A program made the position numbers and the translations under genes. Below the pieces are notes generated by a model. It made no database searches and was not told the DNA's origin. It was given only the letters and a program-made list of their open reading frames with translations. This document shows, piece after piece, positions 8,870-17,540 of a stretch of 34,569 nt of DNA; position 1 is the stretch's first letter; the number at the start of each line of letters is the position of its first letter. The stretch is from NCBI GenBank assembly GCA_003142635.1, contig PLMX01000167.1, forward strand, positions 1 to 34,569. The letters run 5' to 3'. The DNA is from Syntrophaceae bacterium. Lineage in GTDB: Bacteria; Desulfobacterota; Syntrophia; Syntrophales; UBA2185.

Positions 8870-10261
8870 ATGTCGCAGAGAATCCAATACTATAGCACAA
8901 ATAGGAATCTCGCCGGTATCCCCGGCCTGATTCCATGGAAGAAGTCTGTTTCTTTCAGAGAGGCACTCCTTCACGGTCAGTCACCCGATGAAGGGCTCTT
9001 CATGCCGGATCCCATCCCGGTCATTACCATAGAAAGTGTCATGGCCCTTAAGGGCAAACCCTATACAAGAGCGGCCATGCTTGTTGCGACAGCCTTTCTC
9101 GCAGATGAAATCCATAACGAGGTGCTGGAAAAGATTATCGCAGAGTCGTACAACTACCCGGTCCCCATCGAAAAAATGATAGACCGCAAATACATCATGA
9201 GGCTCGATCAGGGACCGACCGCCTCCTTCAAGGATTTTGCGGCCAGGATGATGGCGCGCTTGATGAGCTATTTCCGTGATCCGGGGAAGAGACTGAATGT
9301 CTTAGTTGCCACATCGGGAGATACGGGAAGCGCTGTTGGCGACGCCTTCAAGGGTGTAGAAGGTATCGACGTCTACATACTTTATCCGAAAGGAGAGGTA
9401 AGCGGCAGGCAGAAGAGACAACTCGATACGATCGGCGAGAATGTTCAGGCCGTCTCTGTACTGGGTAAGTTTGACGATTGCCAGAACCTTGTCAAACAGG
9501 CCTTCTCGGACCCGTCCCTCAATTCCTTTAACCTGACCTCGGCAAATTCCATAAACTTCGGGAGGATCCTCCCCCAGATTATCTATTACGTCTACGCCTA
9601 TGCACAACTGGCCGCATCCGGCGAAGAAATAGTCTTCTCCGTTCCTTCGGGAAATTTCGGCGACGCCTTGGGATGCGAATATGCAAGAAGGATGGGCCTC
9701 CCTGTGAAGAGGCTTGTCATGCCAACTAACGAGAACGACGAATTCCCCAAATTTCTGGAAACAGGCATATACAAAAAAATATCGCCTTCCCGGGCGTGTC
9801 TCTCCAGCGCCATGAATGTGGGTCATCCGAGCAACCTCGCCCGATTCTTCGACTTGTATGGGGGAACAGTTGATCGCGGGGGCACTGTACATGGATACCC
9901 GGACATAAACGAGATGAGGCGATGGATTTTCTCCGTGAGCATCACCGACGAGGATACAAAGAAGACGATCAGAAAGGCATATGATAAATATGGAATCCTG
10001 CTGGAGCCGCACGGAGCGGTAGGTTGGAAGGGCCTTGAGATTTACCTCGAACGATGTGGTGACTTCCCTTTATGCGTATCTCTTGAGACAGCCCATCCGG
10101 CAAAATTTCCCGACGAAATCGAAGACCTCCTGGGAATAAGCCCTGAACTGCCTAAGAGCATGAAGGATATTGACCGCAAAGAAGGCAACTCCATGGAGCT
10201 TTCAGCAAGCTACGAAGAATTCAAGACGTACTTGAATAGCCGCCTCAAAGTGCGATCATAA
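8870..10261 (+). CDS. thrC: Threonine synthase
   Basis: This 463-aa PLP enzyme converts O-phosphohomoserine to threonine. The PLP lysine is Lys121 in PTASFKDFAAR. The N-terminal YYSTNRN, the VSFREALLHGQSPDEGLFMP block and the ATSGDTGSAV and VPSGNFGDA loops are those of the longer E. coli/yeast-type enzyme. The ATG at 8870 is chosen because the protein then begins at the conserved region and lies downstream of the promoter at 8787-8815; the ribosome binding site (AAGGA about 16 nt away) is poor. It uses the same homoserine branch as metX, but it is transcribed away from the sulfur genes. It converges with the prepilin gene. Confidence 0.93.
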   Translation: MSQRIQYYSTNRNLAGIPGLIPWKKSVSFREALLHGQSPDEGLFMPDPIPVITIESVMALKGKPYTRAAMLVATAFLADEIHNEVLEKIIAESYNYPVPIEKMIDRKYIMRLDQGPTASFKDFAARMMARLMSYFRDPGKRLNVLVATSGDTGSAVGDAFKGVEGIDVYILYPKGEVSGRQKRQLDTIGENVQAVSVLGKFDDCQNLVKQAFSDPSLNSFNLTSANSINFGRILPQIIYYVYAYAQLAASGEEIVFSVPSGNFGDALGCEYARRMGLPVKRLVMPTNENDEFPKFLETGIYKKISPSRACLSSAMNVGHPSNLARFFDLYGGTVDRGGTVHGYPDINEMRRWIFSVSITDEDTKKTIRKAYDKYGILLEPHGAVGWKGLEIYLERCGDFPLCVSLETAHPAKFPDEIEDLLGISPELPKSMKDIDRKEGNSMELSASYEEFKTYLNSRLKVRS

Positions 10262-10303
10262 GTGAAATAAAGAAGGTCAGATGTCACGCCTGCATCGCAC
10301 TTT
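10247..10303. terminator. Inverted repeat between convergent thrC and prepilin genes
   Basis: A perfect 10-bp inverted repeat, AAAGTGCGAT (10247-10256) and ATCGCACTTT (10294-10303), flanks a 37-bp loop and overlaps the last codons of thrC. It could act as a bidirectional terminator between convergent genes. The long loop and the absence of a clear T-run make this a weak call. Confidence 0.3.
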
Positions 10304-10315
10304 CTTCAACTTGGA

Positions 10316-10771
10316 CTATTTAATATCAAATTTCACATACGTTCTGCCGGTTATATTGACCTTTATGGTAGCATCGGATTGCCTGCTGTTCGCCAGTTTA
10401 ATGTTCCCGAATGGTGTCACGGTTCCTCTCGGCAAAAAATTAATGGTCTGTCCGGCTCCGAAACTGGCAGCGATGATTTTAATATCCGACCCGAATGCCA
10501 TAGGGCTCCGCGTGACAGGAGTAGATGAGCCCGGCTGGATGGTATAGGTGTTTCCGTCAACATCAAACGCGATCCGATAGGTCTTGCCCTCAGATGCCGC
10601 CCTCGCCCTGTACACAAAGAAATCAGATACAATCTCTCTCGCCGCTGACTTGAGATTCCTGTTTAACGTATACGCATGAAGGGCCAATCCGCCGATCGCG
10701 GTGATTATTGCCAGTAAGGCAATGACGATCATCAATTCAACAAGTGTAAATCCCTTTCTCGATTTCATCAT
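10316..10771 (-). CDS. Type IV prepilin-like protein (GspH/FimT type pseudopilin)
   Basis: This protein of about 151 aa has a class III signal: a short basic leader ending RKG, then FTLVELMIVIALLAIITAIGG, with Glu at +5 and a 20-residue hydrophobic helix. Prepilin peptidase would cut after the glycine. The remaining 125 residues are a small globular domain with the layout of GspH/FimT minor pseudopilins (RNLKSAAREIVSDFFVYRARAASEGKT). The ATG at 10771 is preferred over one at 10783 because a GAGG site sits 6 nt upstream. It stands alone rather than in a pilus operon. A phased repeat array lies upstream. It could serve the T2SS encoded at 31 kb or a type IV pilus. Confidence 0.85.
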   Translation of the reverse strand: MMKSRKGFTLVELMIVIALLAIITAIGGLALHAYTLNRNLKSAAREIVSDFFVYRARAASEGKTYRIAFDVDGNTYTIQPGSSTPVTRSPMAFGSDIKIIAASFGAGQTINFLPRGTVTPFGNIKLANSRQSDATIKVNITGRTYVKFDIK

Positions 10772-10889
10772 TTGTGACCTCATGACAAGTCAGAAATAAA
10801 GCGGGAAACGGATCGCTGATTGCTAATCTGAATTTCTACAAATTGTTTAGACTTATTGGTCGGCCCGGCAATAGATGCAGGTGTGATTT

Positions 10890-10939
10890 AATACGTGTGC
10901 ATAAAAAAAGCAATACGGGAAAAATACGTAAGAAATACT
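10890..10939. promoter_or_regulatory. Helically phased AATACG array upstream of the prepilin gene
   Basis: AATACG occurs at 10890, 10912 and 10923 and AATACT at 10934, so the spacings are 22, 11 and 11 bp, placing all copies on one face of the helix. On the prepilin coding strand the copies read CGTATT, CGTATT, CGTATT and AGTATT. Beyond them lie three related blocks of GGGAAAAA or GGAAAAA (near 10917, 10941 and 10983), each followed closely by GTA. The 282-bp region between the prepilin start and the ModF-like stop contains no gene. Tandem response-regulator sites are the likeliest reading. Confidence 0.55.
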
Positions 10940-11053
10940 AGGGGAAAAACCCGTACCAAGGTAGATTTACAGGCGGAGCCCCGGAAAAATGCTGTAAAAA
11001 ATGGGTTGTGATTTCTCGAACATGGCGGCTGTCGGCAGGTCGCGTTGCCGTTC

Positions 11054-12532
11054 CTATTTCATTTTGTTCCGGCTTTTCAATGTCAGAATATGGTCCATGC
11101 ATGCAGGAAGCTCATCTTGATGATGCGTTACATATAGGAGATTTGTATCCGTATCTCTGCCGATCATCTCAATCAGGCCCAGGAAGAGCTTCCGATTCTC
11201 CCGGTCGAGGCCCTGGCATGGTTCATCAAGTATAAGAAGCTCGGGCGACTTCACCATGGCCCGGGCGAGGAGCACCATCCGTCTTTCCCCGGAAGAAAGG
11301 CGAGTAAATATATTATTGGCGATATTCGATATGCCGAAGAACTCAATCCATTTTTCGACCTGCCGCTTGTGTTCCGAATCAAGATTTCTATAGAGTCCTA
11401 TGGAGTCAAAGATCCCGGATGCCACCACATCGCATGCCGCCATATCTCTTCTGTAGAGCGTTTGCATCTCTGAAGAGACCATGCCGATGTGCTCCTTGAT
11501 ATCCCATATGCTCTCTCCTGATCCCCTCCTCCTGCCGAACAAATATATTTCATTGGCATATGCCTGAGGATTATCGCCTGCGATCAAACTCAGGAGGGTG
11601 CTTTTTCCCGAGCCGCTGGGCCCAACAATCGCCCAGTTTTCGTTTCGCCTGACAGTCCAGTTCAAATTATTCAAGACCAGCGTATTCCCGTATTTCACCG
11701 ACACGTCCCTCATATCCACTAATATCCCGTTTCTATATGATGCACTGTTTACAGCTCCGGGCTTTCTCTTATCCAACGTAAACCCATGGTCAAAATATTT
11801 CCTATCATACAGACGGTTCAGATTTTCAGTTGTCAGGATATCGTTTCGTTTGCCCTGCATCAGTACTTTGCCATTTTTGATGAAGAGGATGTTTGAAATA
11901 AAGGGAGGAATCTCTTCCGCGCGGTGAGTGACCAGGATTATTTGAAGTCCCTGCCTCACGAGTCCGGCGATGGATTCGGCAATTTTTTTTCGTGATCCCG
12001 CGTCGATTCCCGCAAAAGGTTCGTCGAGAATCAAAATCTTCGGAGATTTTATTAACGCCCTGGCAATGAGCACCTTCCTCATTTCACCGGAGGAGAGATG
12101 ACGTATACCGCGATCCAGAAGGTAGCTGATACCCAGAGTGTCCGCGATTCTCCCAAGGTGAGGCGAACCATCGCTCCCATGATGAGCCCCGGCAAGAATT
12201 GTTGTTCTCGCTTTTTCAAAATCATCGAGCTTGCCGGCGAAATTGCGCGACATATCCTGAGATTTCTCCCTTGCAATCAAATGTTCCTGGAGTTCGGATG
12301 ACACATAACCGATTATCTCGGAGGGATGCTCTCGAAAGTGATGAGTGATGCTGCCACGAACATAGGGAACATCACCTGTGAGTACCCTGACCAGCGAAGA
12401 TTTGCCGGCTCCATTTGGTCCCAGTATCGCCCAGTGCTGACCGGTCGTAATTTTCCATGAAGTGTGGGGCAGGATAAATTTGTCGCGTAAGCGAATTGTG
12501 ATATCTTCAAGTGTGATTAATGGTTCGTCCAT
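11054..12532 (-). CDS. ModF-like tandem ABC ATPase
   Basis: This 492-aa cytoplasmic protein is made of two ABC ATPase domains. Domain 1 has Walker A GPNGAGKSS, signature LSSGEMRKV and Walker B ILILDEPFAGID. Domain 2 has Walker A GPSGSGKST, signature LSSGERRMV, Walker B LLILDEPCQGLD and H-loop TYVTHHQDELP-like residues near the C-terminus. There are no membrane segments. Size and layout match ModF (PhrA) of E. coli, a molybdenum-associated ATPase of unclear role, better than ABC-F proteins, which have a characteristic linker. No molybdate transporter is adjacent. The gene lies 270 bp from the prepilin gene. Confidence 0.82.
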   Translation of the reverse strand: MDEPLITLEDITIRLRDKFILPHTSWKITTGQHWAILGPNGAGKSSLVRVLTGDVPYVRGSITHHFREHPSEIIGYVSSELQEHLIAREKSQDMSRNFAGKLDDFEKARTTILAGAHHGSDGSPHLGRIADTLGISYLLDRGIRHLSSGEMRKVLIARALIKSPKILILDEPFAGIDAGSRKKIAESIAGLVRQGLQIILVTHRAEEIPPFISNILFIKNGKVLMQGKRNDILTTENLNRLYDRKYFDHGFTLDKRKPGAVNSASYRNGILVDMRDVSVKYGNTLVLNNLNWTVRRNENWAIVGPSGSGKSTLLSLIAGDNPQAYANEIYLFGRRRGSGESIWDIKEHIGMVSSEMQTLYRRDMAACDVVASGIFDSIGLYRNLDSEHKRQVEKWIEFFGISNIANNIFTRLSSGERRMVLLARAMVKSPELLILDEPCQGLDRENRKLFLGLIEMIGRDTDTNLLYVTHHQDELPACMDHILTLKSRNKMK

Positions 12533-12661
12533 ATATCTGTTTATGCATGCCGGCTATTATTAATACGGAGGAGAAAGTATAAGATGGCAACATGGATATT
12601 TCCGTTCTGTATGCCTTATCGCCTTATTTAATCTAATGCCGCCTCTTGAAGAAAACAAGGT

Positions 12662-13297
12662 CTAAACGCCATGACCTTTTTCATTTATCTCAAATATCTT
12701 CATGACTGCCTCTGCCATGAGCCTGTAGCCTTCTTCTGTGGGGTGCACGCCATCATACTGCACCAGAGATTCGAAAGGGATTCCATCCGCGATCTTCTTT
12801 TTCCAGTACTCGTGCACAAGCGCGACAGGAATGCTATAGTCTTCCCCCAATACTGTGAGCTGCTGATAATATCTTTCTACGCTGCGGTTATCATCATTGT
12901 CCCCAATATAATCTGAGGTTATCAGGATGATGTCCGTATCGGCATTTTCGTTAATTCTCTCAATAATACTTTTTATATTTTTCTTAAATTGCTGTTCTGT
13001 AAATCCCGAAAAGGCATCGTTGATTGCGTATTGTATGAAGACGCAATCGGGATTGTAGTAAAGAACGTCCCCCATCAGCCTGTACAGGCCGGAATCGGCC
13101 GTATCGCCGGGGATGCCGCTGTTAACAAGCTTGAATCTGCTTTTGGGAAACCTCATGCGAAGCATCTGCTCCAAGAAATCGATATACCCCTTCGAGACCA
13201 TCCATCCCTGCGTCAGGGAATCGCCAAGGGCCACGATGGTAATCGGCGTCCCGCTCATGAGTTTATTTATGGTTCGGGTCGGTTTAATCATTTGCAT
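12662..13297 (-). CDS. SGNH/GDSL-type hydrolase
   Basis: This 211-aa esterase-fold protein has all four SGNH blocks: Ser27 in ALGDSLTQGW, the glycine block NSGIPGDTADSGL at about 60-72, Asn93 in QYAINDAF, and Asp182/His185 in YDGVHPTEEGYRLM. It resembles the lysophospholipase L1/TesA-like group. No convincing signal peptide is visible, so it is probably cytoplasmic. The ribosome binding site is weak, and an ATG two codons in is an alternative start. The substrate cannot be told from sequence. It follows a 304-bp stretch without a confident gene and lies about 130 bp before the ModF-like gene. Confidence 0.87.
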   Translation of the reverse strand: MQMIKPTRTINKLMSGTPITIVALGDSLTQGWMVSKGYIDFLEQMLRMRFPKSRFKLVNSGIPGDTADSGLYRLMGDVLYYNPDCVFIQYAINDAFSGFTEQQFKKNIKSIIERINENADTDIILITSDYIGDNDDNRSVERYYQQLTVLGEDYSIPVALVHEYWKKKIADGIPFESLVQYDGVHPTEEGYRLMAEAVMKIFEINEKGHGV

Positions 13298-13601
13298 TCA
13301 CAATCTCGTAGGAATCAAGCAACATCCACAGAATTCTCCAAACAAGGCCTGCGGGAAGTAAATAAGAATTCGGGAGGCATCGGTTTTGGCTACTAATGTC
13401 AACAGTTATGAACCGATGAAATACGGTTATCACGGGCTGAGACGGCAAGTAAGGCTCAAACTTTACCAAGAAAACGAACCTGTAACCTTGAATAGGCACG
13501 ACTATGCAAGACAAGGCAGGATCGTATCACGCCTTGATCATAAAAATATACGGATTTTATCTATTATTCTTTGCTGCCAGCCTGTCTCAACCGAACACAG
13601 C
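13298..13601. other. Intergenic region, no confident gene
   Basis: This 304-bp region separates the SGNH gene from the lipoprotein gene. It contains a short minus-strand frame ending at 13284 and a plus-strand frame from a TTG near 13386 with a GGGAGG site 8 nt upstream, but neither product resembles a known family and the second runs antisense into the lipoprotein gene. I see no tRNA, terminator or strong promoter. Confidence 0.5.
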
Positions 13602-13976
13602 CTACTTGTCTTTCTGCTCGCCGAAACCCTTTTTTGAATCCTCAGCAGTCTTAGCAATCTTATGGCTCTTTACGATGCCATTGTCATCGAAGAGGATAAT
13701 GAGGCTTTTGGTAACGCTGGTCGTCCCGCCGTATAAAGGTATGGTGGACGTACTTGTCTCTGACCACTCATAGAAATACATCTTCTCATTTTCCATGGTC
13801 TTAGTGGGCGGACCGAATTCCATCACCACGTCCGACTTTGTCGTCTTGCCGTCGACAACACTGCTTTTCACCTTCGCTTCATCGATCGTCGCCCCATGCT
13901 TCACGCTCTTCATGCCGCACGCGGAGAGAGCTACTAACAGACACAATACGCCAATCAGCGGGAAATATCTTTTCAT
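13602..13976 (-). CDS. BamE/SmpA-like small lipoprotein
   Basis: This 124-aa protein has a lipoprotein signal with lipobox LSAC (cysteine at about residue 20 from the ATG). The mature part holds a BamE/OmlA-type segment: VVDGKTTKSDVVMEFGPPTKT followed by FYEWSE, an aromatic-rich strand pair and a closing LIILFDDNGIVKSH. Such lipoproteins sit in the inner leaflet of the outer membrane, and some assist barrel assembly. The ATG at 13976 has AAAGGAG 7 nt upstream, better than a TTG two codons earlier. A lysine-rich tail ends the protein. Whether it works with the Bam complex is unknown. Confidence 0.8.
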   Translation of the reverse strand: MKRYFPLIGVLCLLVALSACGMKSVKHGATIDEAKVKSSVVDGKTTKSDVVMEFGPPTKTMENEKMYFYEWSETSTSTIPLYGGTTSVTKSLIILFDDNGIVKSHKIAKTAEDSKKGFGEQKDK

Positions 13977-14055
13977 CGTCAAGCTCCTTTCAGTTTCTGT
14001 TGATGAGTTCTTTCTACATCAGAGTGTCCGCGATTTCAAGCGCTAAAGCTGTCTG

Positions 14056-14084
14056 ATGTTACAGCAGCATACCGAATATTTCAA
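14056..14084 (-). promoter_or_regulatory. Sigma70-type promoter of the BamE-like lipoprotein gene
   Basis: On the minus strand TTGAAA (14084-14079), a 17-bp spacer and TAACAT (14061-14056) lie about 80 bp upstream of the lipoprotein ATG, giving a leader of about 73 nt. Confidence 0.45.
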
Positions 14085-14117
14085 AATGATGTCATCGCCG
14101 CCGCGGTGCTTGAATCA

Positions 14118-14858
14118 TCATGTCTTCAACTTCGCGAGCGAAATCTCACCCTCCTTCTTAATGTAATCGGGAAGTGCGCTCGCGAGCACACGTCTCAGCA
14201 GATCCTCGCTCCAGGGCGCCGCCATACTCCCGAGGGCGCGGATGGCCAGCGCCTCCCTGAGGGTTTTCGGCGGATAGACCCTGTTTACGGAGTTCATCTC
14301 CGGGTAGAAGAACTGGACATATCCTTTCCGGACGTTCAATCCGTAGACGTTAATAGTAATGGCTGTATCGCTCCCGAAGTTTTCCATTCGGTGAATCCCT
14401 TTATTGAGCGGCAGCACATATGTCGTCTCACCCGGCTGAAGTACGATTGAAGAAACCTCCTCCAACTCTGCGTACCCTTCTTTTTTCCCGTCATCGAGGC
14501 GGATGTACTTGCGTTCTCCGATGGGTCGAAGGAAGCTTCCGATGATTCCCCATGATCCGTGATCGTGAACGGCGTCAGTGAGACCCGGGTCCCAAATATA
14601 GCACAGTACAAGGAAAGAGCGATCGGGGCTTCTGTGCAGGGTGATCTCGTTGGGCCAGATGCCGGGCTTCTGGTTTTCGGAAAACTCCTTATCGAAAAGA
14701 ACCCTCTCAAGGATGTCGCCGATCCACTCCTTCCGGCTCACAAGTTCGCCCACAAGCGACCGGCCTGTTCTGATGAGTGTTGATATGTCCGGCTTGCCCT
14801 TAAGAAGGTCACTGAAGCTTTCACAGAATTGTTCCAGATTTGTGACAGTCACCTTCAC
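14118..14858 (-). CDS. Cysteine-dioxygenase-like cupin protein
   Basis: This 246-aa cupin belongs to the cysteine dioxygenase type I superfamily by pattern: metal ligands His98 and His100 in VHDHGSWG and a third histidine at 156 in NKGIHRMEN, with the downstream strand TAITINVYG. True cysteine dioxygenases use oxygen and iron, so such an enzyme in a likely anaerobe would serve detoxification or act on another thiol. The start chosen is a GTG whose last two bases overlap the TGA of the upstream reductase gene; AGAGGA precedes it. The reading frame extends further upstream but only inside that gene. The coupling suggests the two proteins act together. Confidence 0.8.
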   Translation of the reverse strand: MKVTVTNLEQFCESFSDLLKGKPDISTLIRTGRSLVGELVSRKEWIGDILERVLFDKEFSENQKPGIWPNEITLHRSPDRSFLVLCYIWDPGLTDAVHDHGSWGIIGSFLRPIGERKYIRLDDGKKEGYAELEEVSSIVLQPGETTYVLPLNKGIHRMENFGSDTAITINVYGLNVRKGYVQFFYPEMNSVNRVYPPKTLREALAIRALGSMAAPWSEDLLRRVLASALPDYIKKEGEISLAKLKT

Positions 14859-15757
14859 GCTTCCTCTTTCTTCCCGTGTTCTCTTGTTCCAGATACCGGA
14901 ACGGCCTTCTCCTTCGTGAGCCCGTATTTCCGCACGTGCGTCCAAGACTTGTATTCAGGATCATCGGGGTTTGCGGCAAGGGCTCTCGCCTCCTTGAGGT
15001 ATTTCTTTTGGATACCTTTCCCTTTGTAGAGCATCCGATCCTTGCCTATGGGACACACCTTGGTGCATGTACCGCAGGGGTAACAACCTCTTTTGGTCAG
15101 GTCCTCGGCCATCTCCAGACAGGCCATTTTGTTGTAATCACCGGCTATGCTGTCATTGCGCAGCGTGAGCGCCTTCTTCGGACAGCAGCGGCAGCATAAC
15201 CCACACTTGATGCAGAGTTCCTTTTCCACGAGGGGGTCTGCCGGGATTTCGGCTGCCGTAAAGACGGAGACAAACCGCACCCTGGGCCCGAATTCCGGTG
15301 TCAGAAGGCAGCGGCTCACGCCGATGGTACCCAGCCCCGCGTATTTTGCAGCCATCACGTGACTGAATGCAGCCATGGGCGCGTCTCTCAAGGCCTTGAG
15401 GCTCGCATACACATCACGGCCGAAAAAAAATGAGGCGTGTCCCATGCGGTTCAGATGCCGGGTCAGGTCATAGGCCAGTGTATCGAGCTTTTGGTTAGCC
15501 GTACGGTAAAGATCTCTGTGCAGGACGGAGGGGGTCGTCTCCACGATAGGAAGAGGCATTTCCAGGCCGATGACGATAACGGTCTGGGCCGATGGCCAAA
15601 GGGTCCGGGGACGGAAATCCGGTGGCACCTCCCCGGTGTCACCCCAACGTTCCACAGGAGCAAAACCAACAAGGTCCGCTCCCCTATCCTCGCAGAAATT
15701 TATGATATGCTCTTTGAGTCCCTGACCTTCGACGGAGCTTTTTTCGCGCTGTTCCAT
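14855..15757 (-). CDS. QueG-like 4Fe-4S ferredoxin-type protein
   Basis: This 300-aa protein resembles the epoxyqueuosine reductase QueG superfamily. An N-terminal domain (DLVGFAPVERWGD, TVIVIGLEMPLP, AKYAGLGTIG at about 138-146) precedes two [4Fe-4S] motifs: Cys182, 185, 188 and 192-Pro, then Cys225, 228, 231 and 235-Pro. Real QueG acts on tRNA with a corrinoid cofactor and ends in HEAT-like repeats that are missing here. It is more likely one of the many QueG-like reductases of anaerobes, such as those linked to reductive dehalogenase-type chemistry, with unknown substrate. It overlaps the cupin gene by 4 bp. The predicted promoter lies almost on its ATG. Confidence 0.82.
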   Translation of the reverse strand: MEQREKSSVEGQGLKEHIINFCEDRGADLVGFAPVERWGDTGEVPPDFRPRTLWPSAQTVIVIGLEMPLPIVETTPSVLHRDLYRTANQKLDTLAYDLTRHLNRMGHASFFFGRDVYASLKALRDAPMAAFSHVMAAKYAGLGTIGVSRCLLTPEFGPRVRFVSVFTAAEIPADPLVEKELCIKCGLCCRCCPKKALTLRNDSIAGDYNKMACLEMAEDLTKRGCYPCGTCTKVCPIGKDRMLYKGKGIQKKYLKEARALAANPDDPEYKSWTHVRKYGLTKEKAVPVSGTREHGKKEEA

Positions 15758-15765
15758 AGACCTAA

Positions 15766-15794
15766 TTTATAACCCATTCTTAACTGAAAGTAAA
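15766..15794 (-). promoter_or_regulatory. Promoter of the QueG-like/cupin pair
   Basis: On the minus strand TTTACT (15794-15789), 17 bp and TATAAA (15771-15766) precede the ATG at 15757. The -10 box ends 8 nt before the ATG, so the message would have almost no leader. Confidence 0.45.
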
Positions 15795-15892
15795 ATCTAT
15801 TGGCCTGAGAGTTTGGTGATCGGTAATTGTGCCGGTGGTACGCCAGCGGATGTGATTCAATCGACGCGACTGATCAAATCATATACCGTCCA

Positions 15893-17533
15893 TTACCTCG
15901 TCATGACCAGTTTTTGTTCTTCTTTGGGAACATACCACTTGATAAAATTATACCCGATTCCCAGAGGCGCAGGTTCGATGCCGTGGAAGCGGGCATGGAT
16001 AATAGGCAGGGCATCGGGCACATACAGAAACGTATACGGCTGGTCTTCCGCCAATATCTCCTGTATCCTATCATAATATTTTTTTCTTTCTTTCTGGTCG
16101 AAGGTGTCCCTTCCCTTTTCTATGAGCCTGTCAACCTCTTCGTTCTTGTAGGATATAAAGTTCAGCTCCTGCGGTCCTGTCTTGCTCGAATGCCAGACAT
16201 CGTATATGTCGGGATCGAGAGGTATGGTCCAGCCCAGGATTGTAGCGTCAAAGCGCCGCTTATTTATAAAGTCGTTGACAAAAGCAGCCCATTCCAGGAC
16301 TCTGATCTTAACCTTGATTCCTATCTCAGAAAGACGCCTTTGAATGATCTCTGCACATTTTGCCCGGATCTCGTTTCCCTGATTCGTAATTATTTCGAAA
16401 ACAAAAGGTTGCCCACCTTTATACAGTATGCCGTCACCGTCGGTGTCCTTCCATCCGGCAGCCGCGAGAAGCTCCTTCGCCTTCCGCGGGTCGTAGGGAT
16501 ACGTCTTTACATTGGGGTTATAAACCCAGGTACCCGGCTTGTAAGGACCAGTGGCTTCTTTAGCCAGGCCCAGCAAGACGCCCTCGATGATCTCGTCTTT
16601 ATTGATAGCATATGCTATGGCCTGCCGCACGCGTTTGTCAGCGAACAGCGGATTTTTCAGATTGTATCCCAGGTAAGTGTAGGAAAAGGAGAGATACCTG
16701 TACTTATTGAAATTCTTCCGGAAGAGATTGTTCTCTGTCTGCCTCGTGTACTGCAGGGGCGTCAGGTTCATCCTGTCAATGCCGTTTGCACGCAGTTCGA
16801 GAAACATGGTGGCAGTATCCGGTATGATCCGCATAATGTAGCCGTCGATATACGGCCTGCCCTCAAAATAGTCCGGGTTGGAGATGAGGACAATCTTCTG
16901 GCCGGGCACCCACTCTTTGAAGATGTACGGTCCTGTGCCTATGGGATGTCGTGTCAGGGGAGATGTTGTGATGTCTTTCCCTTCGAGAAGATGCTGCGGC
17001 AGAACCGTTGTTCCCCAGCTCATGAGCGCGGGGGCGAAGGGCTTGTCATAAGTAACACGGAAGGTATGATCGTCCAGGACTTCCGCCTTCTTAACCTTGA
17101 GAAAGTCACCGGAATAGGCAGTGGGCGTCTTGGGGTCAATCGTAACCTGATAGGTATACAAGACGTCGCGGGCGGTAAGAGGATGGCCGTCATGCCACTT
17201 AACGCCCTTCCTCAGGTGGAACGTAATGACGAGCCCGTCCTTGGACACCTCCCATGATTCAGCGAGGTCGCCCACAATATTTACGTCTTTGTCGTACTTG
17301 ACGAGACCGTTAAATACCAGTCCGGAAATCTCATGAGAAGTGCTGTCTGAAGAAAGGATGGGAATCAGATTGCTGGCGTCACCGATGGAGCCCTCAACCA
17401 TGATATCCCCATAGGCAGGTCCGGAATCGGTCAGGTTCCTGGCGGTGACTCCCTCATCTTTCTGACTGCAGCCCCCTAAGGCTATATGAGCGGCCATGAT
17501 AATCAGCAAACTAAAATGCGCTAAATTCCTCAT
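15893..17533 (-). CDS. Family 5 solute-binding lipoprotein (peptide ABC transporter type)
   Basis: This 546-aa periplasmic binding protein is of the DppA/OppA family. The ATG at 17533 gives a compact lipoprotein signal, with MRN, a hydrophobic stretch and the lipobox ALGGC. Family landmarks follow: GLVKYDKDVNIVGDLAESWEVSKDG, FHLRKGVKWHDGHPLTARDVLYT, HPIGTGPYIFKEW and VRQAIAYAINKDEI. It should deliver peptides or another small solute to an ABC permease, but no permease or ATPase genes adjoin it. A GTG at 17599 with a GGGGAGG sequence 7 nt upstream is an alternative start, but it would give an unusually long signal region. A promoter-like sequence lies 7 nt from the chosen ATG. Confidence 0.9.
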   Translation of the reverse strand: MRNLAHFSLLIIMAAHIALGGCSQKDEGVTARNLTDSGPAYGDIMVEGSIGDASNLIPILSSDSTSHEISGLVFNGLVKYDKDVNIVGDLAESWEVSKDGLVITFHLRKGVKWHDGHPLTARDVLYTYQVTIDPKTPTAYSGDFLKVKKAEVLDDHTFRVTYDKPFAPALMSWGTTVLPQHLLEGKDITTSPLTRHPIGTGPYIFKEWVPGQKIVLISNPDYFEGRPYIDGYIMRIIPDTATMFLELRANGIDRMNLTPLQYTRQTENNLFRKNFNKYRYLSFSYTYLGYNLKNPLFADKRVRQAIAYAINKDEIIEGVLLGLAKEATGPYKPGTWVYNPNVKTYPYDPRKAKELLAAAGWKDTDGDGILYKGGQPFVFEIITNQGNEIRAKCAEIIQRRLSEIGIKVKIRVLEWAAFVNDFINKRRFDATILGWTIPLDPDIYDVWHSSKTGPQELNFISYKNEEVDRLIEKGRDTFDQKERKKYYDRIQEILAEDQPYTFLYVPDALPIIHARFHGIEPAPLGIGYNFIKWYVPKEEQKLVMTR

Positions 17534-17540
17534 GGCGAGA

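Noticed and set aside
9302-10012. A 236-codon minus-strand frame inside thrC.
   Set aside because: It is antisense to conserved threonine synthase motifs and has no recognisable domain.
10860-11000. Cyclic-di-GMP (GEMM) riboswitch before the prepilin gene.
   Set aside because: The conserved GEMM core and its tetraloop-receptor pattern are not present; the signal is a DNA repeat array.
13386-13637. A small plus-strand frame with a GGGAGG site before a TTG.
   Set aside because: The product matches nothing and its end is antisense to the lipoprotein gene; the ribosome binding site alone is not enough.
15827-17257. A 476-codon plus-strand frame antisense to the solute-binding protein gene.
   Set aside because: The product resembles no family, while the opposite strand has a full DppA-type protein with signal, lipobox and domain landmarks. 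It is a shadow frame.
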